Origin: Candidatus Nitronereus thalassa
Lineage (GTDB): Bacteria > Nitrospirota > Nitrospiria > Nitrospirales > UBA8639
Assembly: GCF_032191465.1 (NCBI RefSeq)
Contig: NZ_JAQOUE010000001.1
Coordinates: forward strand, 2,604,001-2,668,000
Length of the DNA: 64,000 nt
Reading direction: 5' to 3'
Part shown: positions 27,176 to 36,344 of the stretch, piece after piece
How the letters are laid out: every line of letters begins with the position of its first letter
Position numbering within the stretch: the stretch's first letter is position 1
Made by a program: the position numbers and the translations under genes
The notes under the pieces: generated by a model
Told to the model about the DNA's origin: nothing
What the model saw: the letters and a program-made list of their open reading frames with translations, nothing else
Databases searched by the model: none

Positions 27176-27835
27176 CTAAAACACTCGGCCTGTGACTATC
27201 CAATGTCGATCATCTGGCACATCGATTAACAGTCGGCTCATCTTCATTTCGGCCAAATGGGCGGCCACTTCGTCTTCGGTAAGGGCGGCCAGCAATGAAT
27301 TGTAAAAGTCTCGACGAAGCTGTTCCGGTTCATTCGCAGCATATTGATCGACTAAGGCTTGAGCCTCTTCAGTGGTTTCGGGTCGCAATAAATCCATCAC
27401 GATAACTGGAGCCCCTGGTTTGCCTAGTTGTTTCATGGCATACCAAAACTGAAATGGATTGGGCACATGGTGGACGAGACTATTTGAAATGATGGCATCC
27501 GCTTGTTCCGGCAGCTTGATGTCCTGAAATCTCTGGCAGAGGACACGAACGCGATCACCGACGTTCGCCTCATCAATGGCTGCCTGCGCCAGATTGATCA
27601 TGGGGCCAGAGGCATCCACTCCAATTAACGTGAGTGACGGACAAGCCTGGGCGAGCCGGATGAGGATATCTCCAGGCCCACAGCCAAGGTCGAGAACGAC
27701 CCCTTCTCGAAAATCTTGGAAAATTTCCAAAAACTGTTCAACGAACCATTGATTTTCTTGGGCAAAATCTGCGCGAGCGTAGGCTCGGACTTGCTCCTCT
27801 CCATCCATGATTTCTGGCTCAAGCACTCGTTGCAT
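27176..27835 (-). CDS. Class I SAM-dependent methyltransferase
   Basis: A 219-residue protein with the methyltransferase core: motif I VVLDLGCGPGDILIRLAQ, an acidic ribose-binding residue in LIGVDASGPMINLAQ, and the post-I block ADAIISNSLVHHVPNPFQFW. The Rossmann-type fold is clear; the substrate is not. The N-terminus (LEPEIMDGEEQVRAYARADF) resembles small-molecule methyltransferases. It is divergently arranged with apaH and stands upstream of tRNA-Gln on the same strand. Confidence 0.85.
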   Translation of the reverse strand: MQRVLEPEIMDGEEQVRAYARADFAQENQWFVEQFLEIFQDFREGVVLDLGCGPGDILIRLAQACPSLTLIGVDASGPMINLAQAAIDEANVGDRVRVLCQRFQDIKLPEQADAIISNSLVHHVPNPFQFWYAMKQLGKPGAPVIVMDLLRPETTEEAQALVDQYAANEPEQLRRDFYNSLLAALTEDEVAAHLAEMKMSRLLIDVPDDRHWIVTGRVF

Positions 27836-28009
27836 GATTCCTCATTCATCTAAAAAATTTTCATAAAAAACAGATGGGTTACTAATCCTATCGACAGTGT
27901 CGGAGTGGGTCAAGAAAATTGGCATAGGATACTGGAATATGTTGCATGCCTCTTGGGTTCCCGCTATGGTCCCTTCGAGGATTTTTTCCTGAGGAGTGGA
28001 TCTCATTAA

Positions 28010-28813
28010 ATGGCCACCTACGCCATCGGCGACATCCAAGGATGTCTGGCTTCCTTTCAAAAGCTTCTTCGCCAAATCGCATTCGACCCTGACACTGATC
28101 GCCTTTGGTTAGTGGGTGATCTCGTCAATCGCGGTCCGGATTCGTTGGGAGTATTGCGGTTTGTCAAAAGCCTGGGGCCATCGTGCGTGACGGTGCTTGG
28201 TAATCACGATCTCCATCTTCTTGCCATTCATGCGGGCATTGCCTCGCTTCATAAAAAGGATACCCTCCAACCGATTCTCGATGCTCCCGATTGCGAGGAA
28301 CTCCTTCATTGGTTGAGACACCAACCACTCCTGCATCGGGAGTCTCTCTATGTCTTGGTCCATGCGGGGATTTTGCCTCAATGGTCTATTGAGCAGGCCA
28401 TGGAGTTGGCCCATGAAGTTGAAGGGGCGCTTCGATCCGATTTTTATCAAGATCCATTGGCCGCACTATATCGAAGTCGGGTTTGTAAATGGAGAGAAGA
28501 TCTATCCATCTATGAACGTTTAGGGTTTACCACGAATGTGTTGACAAGAATGCGAGTGTGTTCTTCAAAAGGTCGAATCGACCTGTCGTTTAAGGGCGAG
28601 CCAAAATATTCTCCAACAGGCTTCTCTCCATGGTATCTTCTTCCGCCAGATTGCCCTAGAACAGAGACGATTATCTTTGGGCATTGGTCTGCCTTGGGTG
28701 AACTGGTTCACGAGAAGCACATTGGCATTGATGGCGGTTGCATTTGGGGCAAGGAATTGATGGCCTTTTGCCTCGATGACCGAAGCATTTATCGAGTGGC
28801 ATGTTCCTCGTAA
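28010..28813 (+). CDS. apaH: Symmetrical diadenosine tetraphosphatase
   Basis: A 267-residue calcineurin-like phosphoesterase. The metal-binding motifs are GDIQGC (residues 7-12), VGDLVNRGPDS and LGNHDLHLLA, the standard ApaH variants of the GDxHG, GDxxDRG and GNHE signatures; GHWSALG is near the C-terminus. It hydrolyses Ap4A to two ADP and affects stress signalling and RNA decapping in other bacteria. The length matches the family. Only a weak ribosome site (GGAG, about 13 bases upstream) is visible. Confidence 0.93.
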   Translation: MATYAIGDIQGCLASFQKLLRQIAFDPDTDRLWLVGDLVNRGPDSLGVLRFVKSLGPSCVTVLGNHDLHLLAIHAGIASLHKKDTLQPILDAPDCEELLHWLRHQPLLHRESLYVLVHAGILPQWSIEQAMELAHEVEGALRSDFYQDPLAALYRSRVCKWREDLSIYERLGFTTNVLTRMRVCSSKGRIDLSFKGEPKYSPTGFSPWYLLPPDCPRTETIIFGHWSALGELVHEKHIGIDGGCIWGKELMAFCLDDRSIYRVACSS

Positions 28814-29385
28814 CCGTTCTTCTATCCTAACCCTATCTTAGAAACTTTCTGAAAACGCTTGTGGGTGTGGGGAGACTGTATCTTGGTGGATACGGTTCTG
28901 TATACAAAAGGATACGTTTTATTTTTTTTGTTGATTAGCACCGGAACTTTCAATCTATCAAAAAAGGAAACATTTCACTAAAGAAACAACATGTTATATT
29001 TCAAACGTGCATAAGGAATTTTTGTTATTCCCTTGGCATGGGGATTGCTCCCTTAGGTAAAAAAGAGGAGTGTCTCTACATATCTTTAGAAGGGGGGAAG
29101 GGGTTGCCCTGCAATCTTTTTTTGAAAGACGGATAAGGTGCCAGTTGATGGGATATCCGATCCTAGTGAAGTGCGGAAGACGAGGAAAAATCAGGTATTG
29201 ACATTAGGGTTAATATTCTAGTCATATACACAAAAATTTCATGCCATATTACCTATCTAGTGATATTCGTCACAGACTTTGCGTCAAGTTAAAAAGTATA
29301 AGAGCGCGGGTACATCTCATTCGGCATGAAGCCGATTTATCCGTGATCAACTCTGCACGCTTCAAGGCAAGCACAAGGAGGTCCA
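28814..29385. other. Non-coding region upstream of the zinc-ribbon gene
   Basis: About 570 bp with no credible gene. It includes three closely spaced GGATAC/GTATAC motifs at 28889-28915 and a sigma-54-like promoter match at 29033-29049. A short plus frame from 29241 overlaps the true gene in another frame and lacks support. Confidence 0.4.
29033..29049 (+). promoter_or_regulatory. Candidate sigma-54 promoter
   Basis: The sequence TTGGCATGGGGATTGCT has GG and GC exactly ten bases apart and fits the -24/-12 consensus (TGGCAC-N5-TTGCW) with one mismatch. It points towards the zinc-ribbon gene 337 bp downstream. A sigma-54 activator gene is present elsewhere in the window (40847-42265), but no direct link is shown. 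Confidence 0.4.
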
Positions 29386-29757
29386 ATGAGCGTGAATTCT
29401 TCCCGAAGAAAGGCAAGGTTAGAAGCAAAACGATCCGATGGGCAACCTGCCACTCGTGTTCACATTCGGCCGGTAGTCGCCAGGGCTCCTTCTGGTGTCG
29501 TGGAGCATTGCCTTAAATGCCAAGGCTGGATCGTGGTGCAAGAAATTGATTTATCCAAAAAACTCGAAATGCGATGTTTGAATTGCGGATGGCAACCACA
29601 GTATGGCCAGCGAGTGATTCAAGAAACTGAGGAGGCACGTTCCATAAGGCGATTTACGGCAGATTTATTTGGGGGGATGTCCAGCGATCTTCCTTCGACA
29701 CCTCTTGAGGAATCGTTTCAACGAATTGATTTTTCGAAACGTACAAAAAGCCGATAG
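29386..29757 (+). CDS. Zinc-ribbon protein of unknown function
   Basis: A 123-residue protein with a basic N-terminus (SSRRKARLEAKR) and a four-Cys zinc ribbon formed by HCLKCQGW and MRCLNCGWQP, spaced about 20 residues apart. This resembles small zinc-ribbon proteins that bind nucleic acid or act as adaptors. AAGGAGGTCCA precedes the ATG. Non-coding DNA of more than 500 bp on both sides suggests a monocistronic gene. The function is not assignable. Confidence 0.78.
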   Translation: MSVNSSRRKARLEAKRSDGQPATRVHIRPVVARAPSGVVEHCLKCQGWIVVQEIDLSKKLEMRCLNCGWQPQYGQRVIQETEEARSIRRFTADLFGGMSSDLPSTPLEESFQRIDFSKRTKSR

Positions 29758-30449
29758 AAACGGTTTTTAAAAGTCTTTTTATTAATTCTCACAGACTTCC
29801 ATCTTGCCTCATGATGTTCTCTTCTTACCTCCAAAAAGTGAGAAGTAATGGTTCCCCTTTTTATCTCTGAGTCTCTTGGCTAAGATAGCGTGTGGATGTT
29901 TCGTCCTCTTTAAATCTTCAGAGATTAGGGGGACCTTTGGACATTCCAAAAGTCCAACATTTATGGGGTGCCTGAAACCTTCTCATTCGTAAGAATAAGC
30001 CCATTCTAATTTTATTGTCCTAGAAAAGAAGGTTGTGGCGGGTAAAGCATATTGGTGAATCCTTTTCAAGAGTGATGGGGGGGTTGACTCATTGATGCAT
30101 TCAATATTTATGGTGCTATGATCTAAGTATTGTTCATGGCATGGAATTTATAGCGGCGGTATCTTTTGCCGCCTATTCTTTCGCTTTCCCGACCCATGGC
30201 AATTTTCGAAGAGAACACGACCTTTCCGCGCGAAGCTGTTAAGGCGAAGGCTGGTAAGATCGTGCGGCTCCAATATTTTTCCAAAGAATTTTCAACTTGC
30301 CACTAATGGACCGGCGGTAAGCGTCTTTTTTAAAAGTTTAAATACTATAGGAAAAAGTGTTTTGACTTTTTCTCCTCCTTTATTCTGAGTCACCCTTGCT
30401 TTTCTCTCACCGAATAAGTCTCCCTTCTTCTCATTCCCATTGCAGGGGT
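29758..30449. other. Non-coding region with possible RNA structure
   Basis: Roughly 690 bp without a credible gene. It has a 6-bp inverted repeat (TTGGAC at 29937, GTCCAA at 29952) and, between 30150 and 30290, a GC-rich stretch with local pairing. One example is a GCGGC...GCCGC hairpin; another is CCGCGCG against CGTGCGG. It could be a 5' leader of the downstream transport and sensor genes. It matches no riboswitch consensus I know. Confidence 0.35.
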
Positions 30450-31361
30450 ATGCTGGTTTGGGTTTTTTTTCTTGCTGGCCTAGTCTGGACCGGAGCCCAA
30501 GAACCCGTATGGGGTCAAGACGTCGTAGTTCTGAAATCCGCGGACGTGGGAGCGTATAATGCGGCGGCGTCTGCCTTGAAGGAGTCCCTTTCTCCTGAGG
30601 TGGAGATTGTGGAATATGATCTCCAGGGCGATCTTACCCAGGGACGAAAACTTGGGAAGAAAATTCGAGCGACTTCCGCCCGTCTAGTGGTGGCTATTGG
30701 CCTCAAGGCGGCCCTGGCCGCCAAACTGGAAGTCCTCGATATCCCTATCATCTCCTGTTTGGTACTCGATCCCAATAAGTACGATCTCGCCCGCCAGAAC
30801 CTGACTGGGGTCAGCCTAAGAATCCCCATCCAAACCCAATTTGCCTTGATCCGAAATTTGGTACCCGACTCGAAACGAATCGGGGTCCTGTTTGATCCCA
30901 CGAAAACCAATGGCACGATTGAAGAAGCCATGCCTCTGGCTAAAAGGCAAGGTTTGGAATTGATAAGCAGCCCGGTCACATCCCCTCAGGATGTCCCAGA
31001 CAAGTTGCGGTCATTGGTATCGAATATTGATGTCCTCTGGCTAATTCCTGACAGCACCGTTCTGACGGAAGATTCTCTGGAATTTCTCTTGCATACCACG
31101 TCTGAGGTGCGAGTTCCGGTCGTAGGATTTTCCTCCGGACTCGTTCGAAGTGGAGCATTGGCCGGGCTCTATATCAATTATGCTGAGGTTGGAAAGCAAG
31201 TCGCGGGTCTTGCGCAGAAAATTCTTCAGGGACAATCGATCCCTCAAGGAACCGTGCTGCCCCCGGAGCGCGTGAGTTTGGCTATTAATAAGCAGATCGC
31301 AGAATACTTAGGGATCTCCATTTCTCCTCTTCTATTACGAGATGCGGAGGAGGTGTTTTAA
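30450..31361 (+). CDS. ABC-type substrate-binding protein (PF04392-like)
   Basis: A 303-residue periplasmic protein with a signal peptide (LVWVFFLAGLVWTGAQEPVWGQ). The body fits the ABC_sub_bind/DUF534 family: VVLKSADVGAYNAAASALKE, KIRATSARLVVAIGLKAALAAK, NLTGVSLRIP, KRIGVLFDPTKTN and SSGLVRSGALAGLYINYAEVGKQ. No permease or ATPase gene lies beside it. It is followed 30 bp later by a sensor kinase, so it may act as a ligand-sensing partner and not as a transporter component. The frame opens at a TTG at 30396; I prefer the ATG at 30450, though its ribosome site (AGGGG) is very close. Confidence 0.82.
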   Translation: MLVWVFFLAGLVWTGAQEPVWGQDVVVLKSADVGAYNAAASALKESLSPEVEIVEYDLQGDLTQGRKLGKKIRATSARLVVAIGLKAALAAKLEVLDIPIISCLVLDPNKYDLARQNLTGVSLRIPIQTQFALIRNLVPDSKRIGVLFDPTKTNGTIEEAMPLAKRQGLELISSPVTSPQDVPDKLRSLVSNIDVLWLIPDSTVLTEDSLEFLLHTTSEVRVPVVGFSSGLVRSGALAGLYINYAEVGKQVAGLAQKILQGQSIPQGTVLPPERVSLAINKQIAEYLGISISPLLLRDAEEVF

Positions 31362-31391
31362 CCCAATGCTCCGAGTGCAGCGGTAGCGAAA

Positions 31392-33677
31392 ATGATGCCA
31401 CCTGGTATCGATGAACTCAGGACACCAATTCGAATGACGAGTTTACGAACGAAGTTTATCGTATTCATTAGTGTCATTATTATTGCCGTCTGCTCTGGCT
31501 TGAGTTGGTATGTCGTGAATCAACAAGCTCAATTCATGGCTGAATCCTTGAGAAGCACGGGACTCAGAACCATCAAAAACTTAGCGTATAATACCCGTTT
31601 TCCGCTGATTGCCAAAGACACTCTTTCCCTAGAACGGTTATCCGATGGGGCGATGAATGCCGAGGAAGTGGTGTATGTGATCATGACTGATTCAAAAGGC
31701 ACCCCCCTAGTGTCAAAAAGCAAGGGGGCCCTTGGAACTGGAAGCCAAGCACGAATGATCAATGCCCCACTCTATCCAGATGAGCAAATCGTACAATCTT
31801 TGCTGGCAGACCCACAGAACGATCCAGTGATTACGGCGTTTAAAAGCAAGGGCCAATCCACTTCTTCTTTCAGAACCTCTTCGCCACCATGGTGGAATGT
31901 TGGGTTTATCGACCAGACTGAACTCCTCTATGACTTTGCGGTCACGGTAGATCGGCGGGCGGCTTCTGATTCGTTGCTGGGGCCTCTTGCCCTGGAGGAA
32001 CAAGAAGACGTCGGGGGGTTGGAACGTTCGGCTCAACCTCAAAGTACGATTCATGGGGTTGTTCAGGTCGGTGTCAGTAATGAGACGATGATTCAACAGC
32101 TCAATGATATCGTGTGGAATATCGTGCTGATCACGTTTTTAATTATTGCCTTAGGTATTGTGGCCACGACATTATTGGCGAATCGGATCATCAATCCACT
32201 CCGAAGTTTGGCCGACGTTGCCAAAAAGGTTTCGGCTGGTGACTTCTCTGTATCCTTGGAGCCCACCACTCGAGACGAAGTCGGTCAGTTAAGCATAACG
32301 TTTAACACTATGACCAAAGCCATTCGCGACCGAGAGCAGGCGATATCCGCCCAGGTCGCCACGATCACCAAACATGCCAACAAATTAACCACACTCAATC
32401 AAACAGGGTCGGCCATTGCCTCGCACTTGGACCTCAATGCTCTCCTCAGTACGGTCTTGCATCTTTTAGTTGAAAAAGTTGGGTTTACTCACATGCTGCT
32501 CATGCTCTATGACCCTGAACGAGGTCTGGTGCATCAAGCGCAAACAGCAGGTATTCCTGACGAACTGGCTTCTCATATTCAATCGCTGGAAATTCTGATT
32601 CAAGAAGATGGCAGTTTGCATGCTGATCTCTTGTTTCGTGGTGAGGCCTTTTTAATTCCGGAGATCCAGACGGTAAGTGCTCGCCTCGATCCGCGAATCT
32701 TTCCTTATATTATGCAACTGGGGGTCACTTCCTTTGTGTGTGCCCCTCTAAAAAGCCAGCAAAATATTTTGGGATTTATTGCTGCGGATAGCACCCCAGA
32801 AATTTGTACACAAGAAGATCTCGATTTGTTGATCACCATTGCCAATACGGTGGGAGTCGCCATTGATAATGCCAAAGCCTATCAACAGCTTGAACAATTA
32901 AATATTACGCTGGAGGAGCGGGTCGATGAGCGAACCCAAAAACTTACCGAAGCGAATGAGAAATTGCGGGAGTTGGATCAGCTCAAATCGGCATTTGTCT
33001 CTATCGTTTCCCATGAGTTACGGACGCCCATGACTTCAGTGAAAGGGCTTGTGGAAAATATGCTTGATGGCTTAACCGGGGAATTAACCGACCGACAAAC
33101 GTTTTATTTAACGCGAGTTCGAGCCAATGTTGATCGCCTGACTCGAATGATCAATGACCTCCTGGATTTATCTCGCATCGAAGCCGGGCGAATGGATTTT
33201 ACTCCCGTTTCTGTTTCCATGCCCGAATTGATCAAAGAGGTCATCGAGAATCTCCAAGCCATGGCAACCGAGCGTGGTTTATCGCTGGCCCTGGCCCCAA
33301 GTCAAAACGTTCCGTTGGTTCGGGGCGACCGCGATAAGATGAGCCAAGTGCTTACCAATTTGGTTCATAACGCAATTAAATTCACTCCCCCCTGCGGTCT
33401 CGTCAATATTAGTATAGTCCAAAAGGTTGACCAATGGGTTGAAGTGTGTGTGGCAGATACGGGATGCGGTATTCCCGATGAAGAGCTCCAAACCATCTTT
33501 GAGCGGTTTTATCGGAGCCCGACTGGGCCCCTCGAATCCAAAGGGGCGGGATTGGGGTTAGCCATTACGAAAAACCTTGTGGACCTCCATGGCGGACAGA
33601 TCTGGGTCGCGAGCACCGAAGGGAAGGGGTCAAAATTTTTTATCACCTTTCCTGTTGCCGGCCATGGTTATGGTTAA
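31392..33677 (+). CDS. Membrane sensor histidine kinase with HAMP and GAF domains
   Basis: A 761-residue kinase. TM1 lies near residues 22-40 (FIVFISVIIIAVCSGLSWYVV) and is followed by a periplasmic region of about 190 residues. TM2 (IVLITFLIIALGIVATTLLA) leads into HAMP (NPLRSLADVAKKVSAGD). A GAF domain spans about residues 335-500 (ASHLDLNALLSTVLHLLVEKV). After a coiled coil comes HisKA (SIVSHELRTPMTSVKG) and HATPase_c (DTGCGIPDEELQTIFERFYR, GAGLGLAITK). All catalytic boxes are intact. It probably forms one unit with the binding protein upstream and the TonB receptor downstream. Confidence 0.9.
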   Translation: MMPPGIDELRTPIRMTSLRTKFIVFISVIIIAVCSGLSWYVVNQQAQFMAESLRSTGLRTIKNLAYNTRFPLIAKDTLSLERLSDGAMNAEEVVYVIMTDSKGTPLVSKSKGALGTGSQARMINAPLYPDEQIVQSLLADPQNDPVITAFKSKGQSTSSFRTSSPPWWNVGFIDQTELLYDFAVTVDRRAASDSLLGPLALEEQEDVGGLERSAQPQSTIHGVVQVGVSNETMIQQLNDIVWNIVLITFLIIALGIVATTLLANRIINPLRSLADVAKKVSAGDFSVSLEPTTRDEVGQLSITFNTMTKAIRDREQAISAQVATITKHANKLTTLNQTGSAIASHLDLNALLSTVLHLLVEKVGFTHMLLMLYDPERGLVHQAQTAGIPDELASHIQSLEILIQEDGSLHADLLFRGEAFLIPEIQTVSARLDPRIFPYIMQLGVTSFVCAPLKSQQNILGFIAADSTPEICTQEDLDLLITIANTVGVAIDNAKAYQQLEQLNITLEERVDERTQKLTEANEKLRELDQLKSAFVSIVSHELRTPMTSVKGLVENMLDGLTGELTDRQTFYLTRVRANVDRLTRMINDLLDLSRIEAGRMDFTPVSVSMPELIKEVIENLQAMATERGLSLALAPSQNVPLVRGDRDKMSQVLTNLVHNAIKFTPPCGLVNISIVQKVDQWVEVCVADTGCGIPDEELQTIFERFYRSPTGPLESKGAGLGLAITKNLVDLHGGQIWVASTEGKGSKFFITFPVAGHGYG

Positions 33678-33895
33678 TGAAGAGTGAAAGGCTAGAGACA
33701 AACAGGTCGGAATCTAGGGACACAGTTGCCTCACATGTGGCGCTCTGTTTCTCGGTGAGATTTCGATTAATTGCAACCCAAAAAATTCGTTGAGTAGAAT
33801 GACGAATCTTACTTCCAGGAACGGACTCCCATGGTCACTAGGATGTTACTTTTGCAGCCTGAGGCGTGGTGGGAGAACGGGGGACAAGTTTGCCC

Positions 33896-35968
33896 ATGAT
33901 TAATCAAGTAAAGAAAGCCTACCGCGCTTTTTCTTTTTTGCGAATTTGCCAAAAACCAGGTGTTGTTTGTCGACTCCTGATTCCATTGTGGGTCTTGCTC
34001 TTGATCCATGGGCTGTCTCTGCAAATTATTGAGGCGAATCCGGGAATCACGGACGATCTTCTGGAAAGCTCATCTGACCAGGTGATGGATGACTTACGAT
34101 TCCTTCAGGAGGAAACCGTCAGCATTGCTGTCTTGCACGAGCAACCCATCTCCGAAGCTCCTTCAAACGTTTATGTCATCACCGATGACGACATTCGGCT
34201 TTCCGGCGCCACTGACCTCCCCACGGTTTTGCGTCGAGTCCCAGGTTTGGAGGTCATCCAGATGACCGCGGCGGATTTTAACGTCAGTGTTCGAGGAGAC
34301 AATCAATTGCGAGCGAATAAGCTCCTGGTGTTAATCGATGGCCGTTCGATCTATGAGGATATACAAGGTGAAGTCTTCTGGAAAATGATTCCGGTGACCT
34401 TACCTGAAATTAAAAAAATCGAAGTGCTTAAAGGGCCAGCATCGGCTGTCTATGGGTTTAATGCCTTTGATGGTGTAATTAACATTATTACCAAGTCTCC
34501 TGAAGAAATGAAGGGCATGCATGTCCAGGTGGGAGCAGGGGAACTTGGTTCCGTCACCAGTTCCGCCGTTTATGGAGGAAAATATGACAAGCTTGGCTAT
34601 CGACTCTCTTTGGGACGAGATCAAACTAATCAATGGGATTCCAGGAGCTCGCTAGGGTTCCGTGTCCATAAATTCAATGTGCAAACAGAGTATGAACTTT
34701 CAAGCCTTGCCACGGTTTCAGTGTCGGGCGGGTTGGCGGATGCCAACCGGTACGATGGGCCTGTGACCAATTTGGTGATTTCCCAAGGAGAACCGTCACA
34801 AGCCTATACGAAGTTTGAATATAAAAGACCGAACCTTTTTCTGAGAGCTTACTGGAACCGATCAAGCGTGCCCAATTTGCTTCAAACAAATCCGCTTCTT
34901 CCTGGTCCTTTTGCCATTACCGATCCAAACCTCAGTTCCAACCAAACCCGAAAATGGAATAGTTACAATTTTTCCGGACAGCATGCCCTGGAATTCGGTT
35001 CTACCAATCGGCTGTCCTATGGAATGGATTATCGGCACAATACAGTCTCAAGTAATTTTCTTGACGAATTCAGTCGGGAAGATCGTTTCGGTGCCTATAT
35101 ACAGGATGAGTGGCAGGCTACCTCCAAACTTACCGCCACGGGTGGGATTCGAGTTGATCTCCATACGGAAATCAATCCCACTTATAGTCCGCGTGTTGCC
35201 TTGATTTACCGATTTCTACCCAACCACACAGTCCGTGGAACCATTGCTGTGGCATTTCGCCCTCCCACGATTTTTGAAACCAATACCGATTCTAGATCGG
35301 CATTCGGGTCATTCGTGACTGGCTCACTGAATGGATCTTCTAACCTCAAACCTGAGGAAATTACTTCATATGAAATCAGCTACCAAGGCTGGTTTTTCAA
35401 GCACCGGGTTCGGGCAAGAGCCGACCTCTTTTATAATCAAGTCTCTGACCTGATTAATTCCGTCCTCCTGCCACCCGGAGGTACTGCTCTGGTCTTTGCC
35501 AATGGCGGGGAGGCAGACATTTATGGGGGGGAGGCCGGGATTGAGTTTTGGCCGCTGCCTTGGTTAAGTGGCTTTGCTAATTATTCTTATCAAAATAGTG
35601 ATCAGACCTTTGCCGGGACTTCCCAGCGAGGTGGCCCAATATTTAAGGTCAATACAGGTTTTAGAGGAGACTGGGAGAATGGTTTCACCGCGGAAGTCAT
35701 TCTTCATCATGTGGAGGGCGCCACATATCCTATTTCTTCAACATTTAATTCATTTGTAGCCCAAGGCCGAATACCCGCCTCTAATGTTCCGAATCCCCAA
35801 GTCGACAGCTATACGCTCCTCAATCTTCGTGGTGGATACCAATTTTGGAATGACCAACTGGAACTAGCCCTTTCCGTCTTTAATGCTTTGAATGATAAAC
35901 ACAAAGAGCATCCACTTGGAGAAATTATTGGCTCGCGTGTTATGGGATGGATAACCTTTAGGTATTAA
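33896..35968 (+). CDS. TonB-dependent outer-membrane receptor
   Basis: A 690-residue receptor. After a hydrophobic signal region (LLIPLWVLLLIHGLSLQ) a TonB-box-like stretch (EETVSIAVLHEQP) precedes the plug domain. Plug motifs are SNVYVITDDDIRLSGATDLPT shown in part, VLRRVPGLEVIQ, KLLVLIDGRSIYED and VEVLKGPASAVYGFNAFDGVINI in variant form. The C-terminus completes a beta-barrel and ends in an aromatic strand (MGWITFRY). The substrate is unknown; family members take up siderophores, cobalamin and other metal complexes. The frame extends upstream to GTG 33866. It lies 376 bp before the TOMM precursor on the same strand. Confidence 0.9.
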   Translation: MINQVKKAYRAFSFLRICQKPGVVCRLLIPLWVLLLIHGLSLQIIEANPGITDDLLESSSDQVMDDLRFLQEETVSIAVLHEQPISEAPSNVYVITDDDIRLSGATDLPTVLRRVPGLEVIQMTAADFNVSVRGDNQLRANKLLVLIDGRSIYEDIQGEVFWKMIPVTLPEIKKIEVLKGPASAVYGFNAFDGVINIITKSPEEMKGMHVQVGAGELGSVTSSAVYGGKYDKLGYRLSLGRDQTNQWDSRSSLGFRVHKFNVQTEYELSSLATVSVSGGLADANRYDGPVTNLVISQGEPSQAYTKFEYKRPNLFLRAYWNRSSVPNLLQTNPLLPGPFAITDPNLSSNQTRKWNSYNFSGQHALEFGSTNRLSYGMDYRHNTVSSNFLDEFSREDRFGAYIQDEWQATSKLTATGGIRVDLHTEINPTYSPRVALIYRFLPNHTVRGTIAVAFRPPTIFETNTDSRSAFGSFVTGSLNGSSNLKPEEITSYEISYQGWFFKHRVRARADLFYNQVSDLINSVLLPPGGTALVFANGGEADIYGGEAGIEFWPLPWLSGFANYSYQNSDQTFAGTSQRGGPIFKVNTGFRGDWENGFTAEVILHHVEGATYPISSTFNSFVAQGRIPASNVPNPQVDSYTLLNLRGGYQFWNDQLELALSVFNALNDKHKEHPLGEIIGSRVMGWITFRY

Positions 35969-36042
35969 CACGGCAGTTTATCCAAATTTCATTTTTCCCT
36001 TTCTTCACTCTTTCCTATATTGTGTATCCAAAAAGATAAACC

Positions 36043-36062
36043 TTGTATCCAATTGGATACAA
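36043..36062. promoter_or_regulatory. 20-bp perfect palindrome
   Basis: TTGTATCCAATTGGATACAA is fully self-complementary, with an additional half-site TGTGTATCC at 36022-36030. It is followed by a T-rich stretch, so it could serve as a weak terminator for the TonB receptor. Its symmetry and the extra half-site fit a dimeric repressor operator better. The same GGATAC core recurs near 28889-28915. Confidence 0.5.
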
Positions 36063-36177
36063 ATTTTCATCTTATTTTTATAATGACTTTATGTGCCAAT
36101 AATATTCCTATTTCTCTAACTGATTAAGACCCCAAGGAAATTTTCTTCCTCTGTACATAAATAGGGTTTTAAAAAAC

Positions 36178-36195
36178 TCGGTATGATTTTTGCGT
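36178..36195 (+). promoter_or_regulatory. Possible sigma-54-like promoter for the precursor
   Basis: CGGTATGATTTTTGC has GG and GC ten bases apart with a good TTTGC -12 element but a poor -24 element. It lies about 150 bp upstream of the precursor ATG. The presence of an NtrC-type activator gene just beyond the cluster makes it worth noting; the match alone is weak. Confidence 0.25.
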
Positions 36196-36344
36196 AGGAA
36201 ATTATGAGGTTTCTCGCTTCCAATACTAATTCAAGAATAGTATAGGGTCTGCCTTGAAAGTCCTAAGTGAGAGGCCGGGCAAGAAGCCAAAGAAACAAAA
36301 GCCACTTTTCATTTATTACTCACAATTTATTTTGGAGGCACGTC

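Larger units (their letters stand above)
35969..36344. other. Intergenic region upstream of the TOMM precursor
   Basis: This stretch carries a 20-bp perfect palindrome at 36043-36062 and a sigma-54-like element at 36178-36195. The sequence between 36240 and 36340 is probably the untranslated leader of the precursor gene. No other gene is visible. Confidence 0.45.

Noticed and set aside
33279..33491. Antisense frames in sensor kinase and YcaO genes
   Set aside because: They are shadows of strongly supported coding sequences and lack start signals and conserved motifs.
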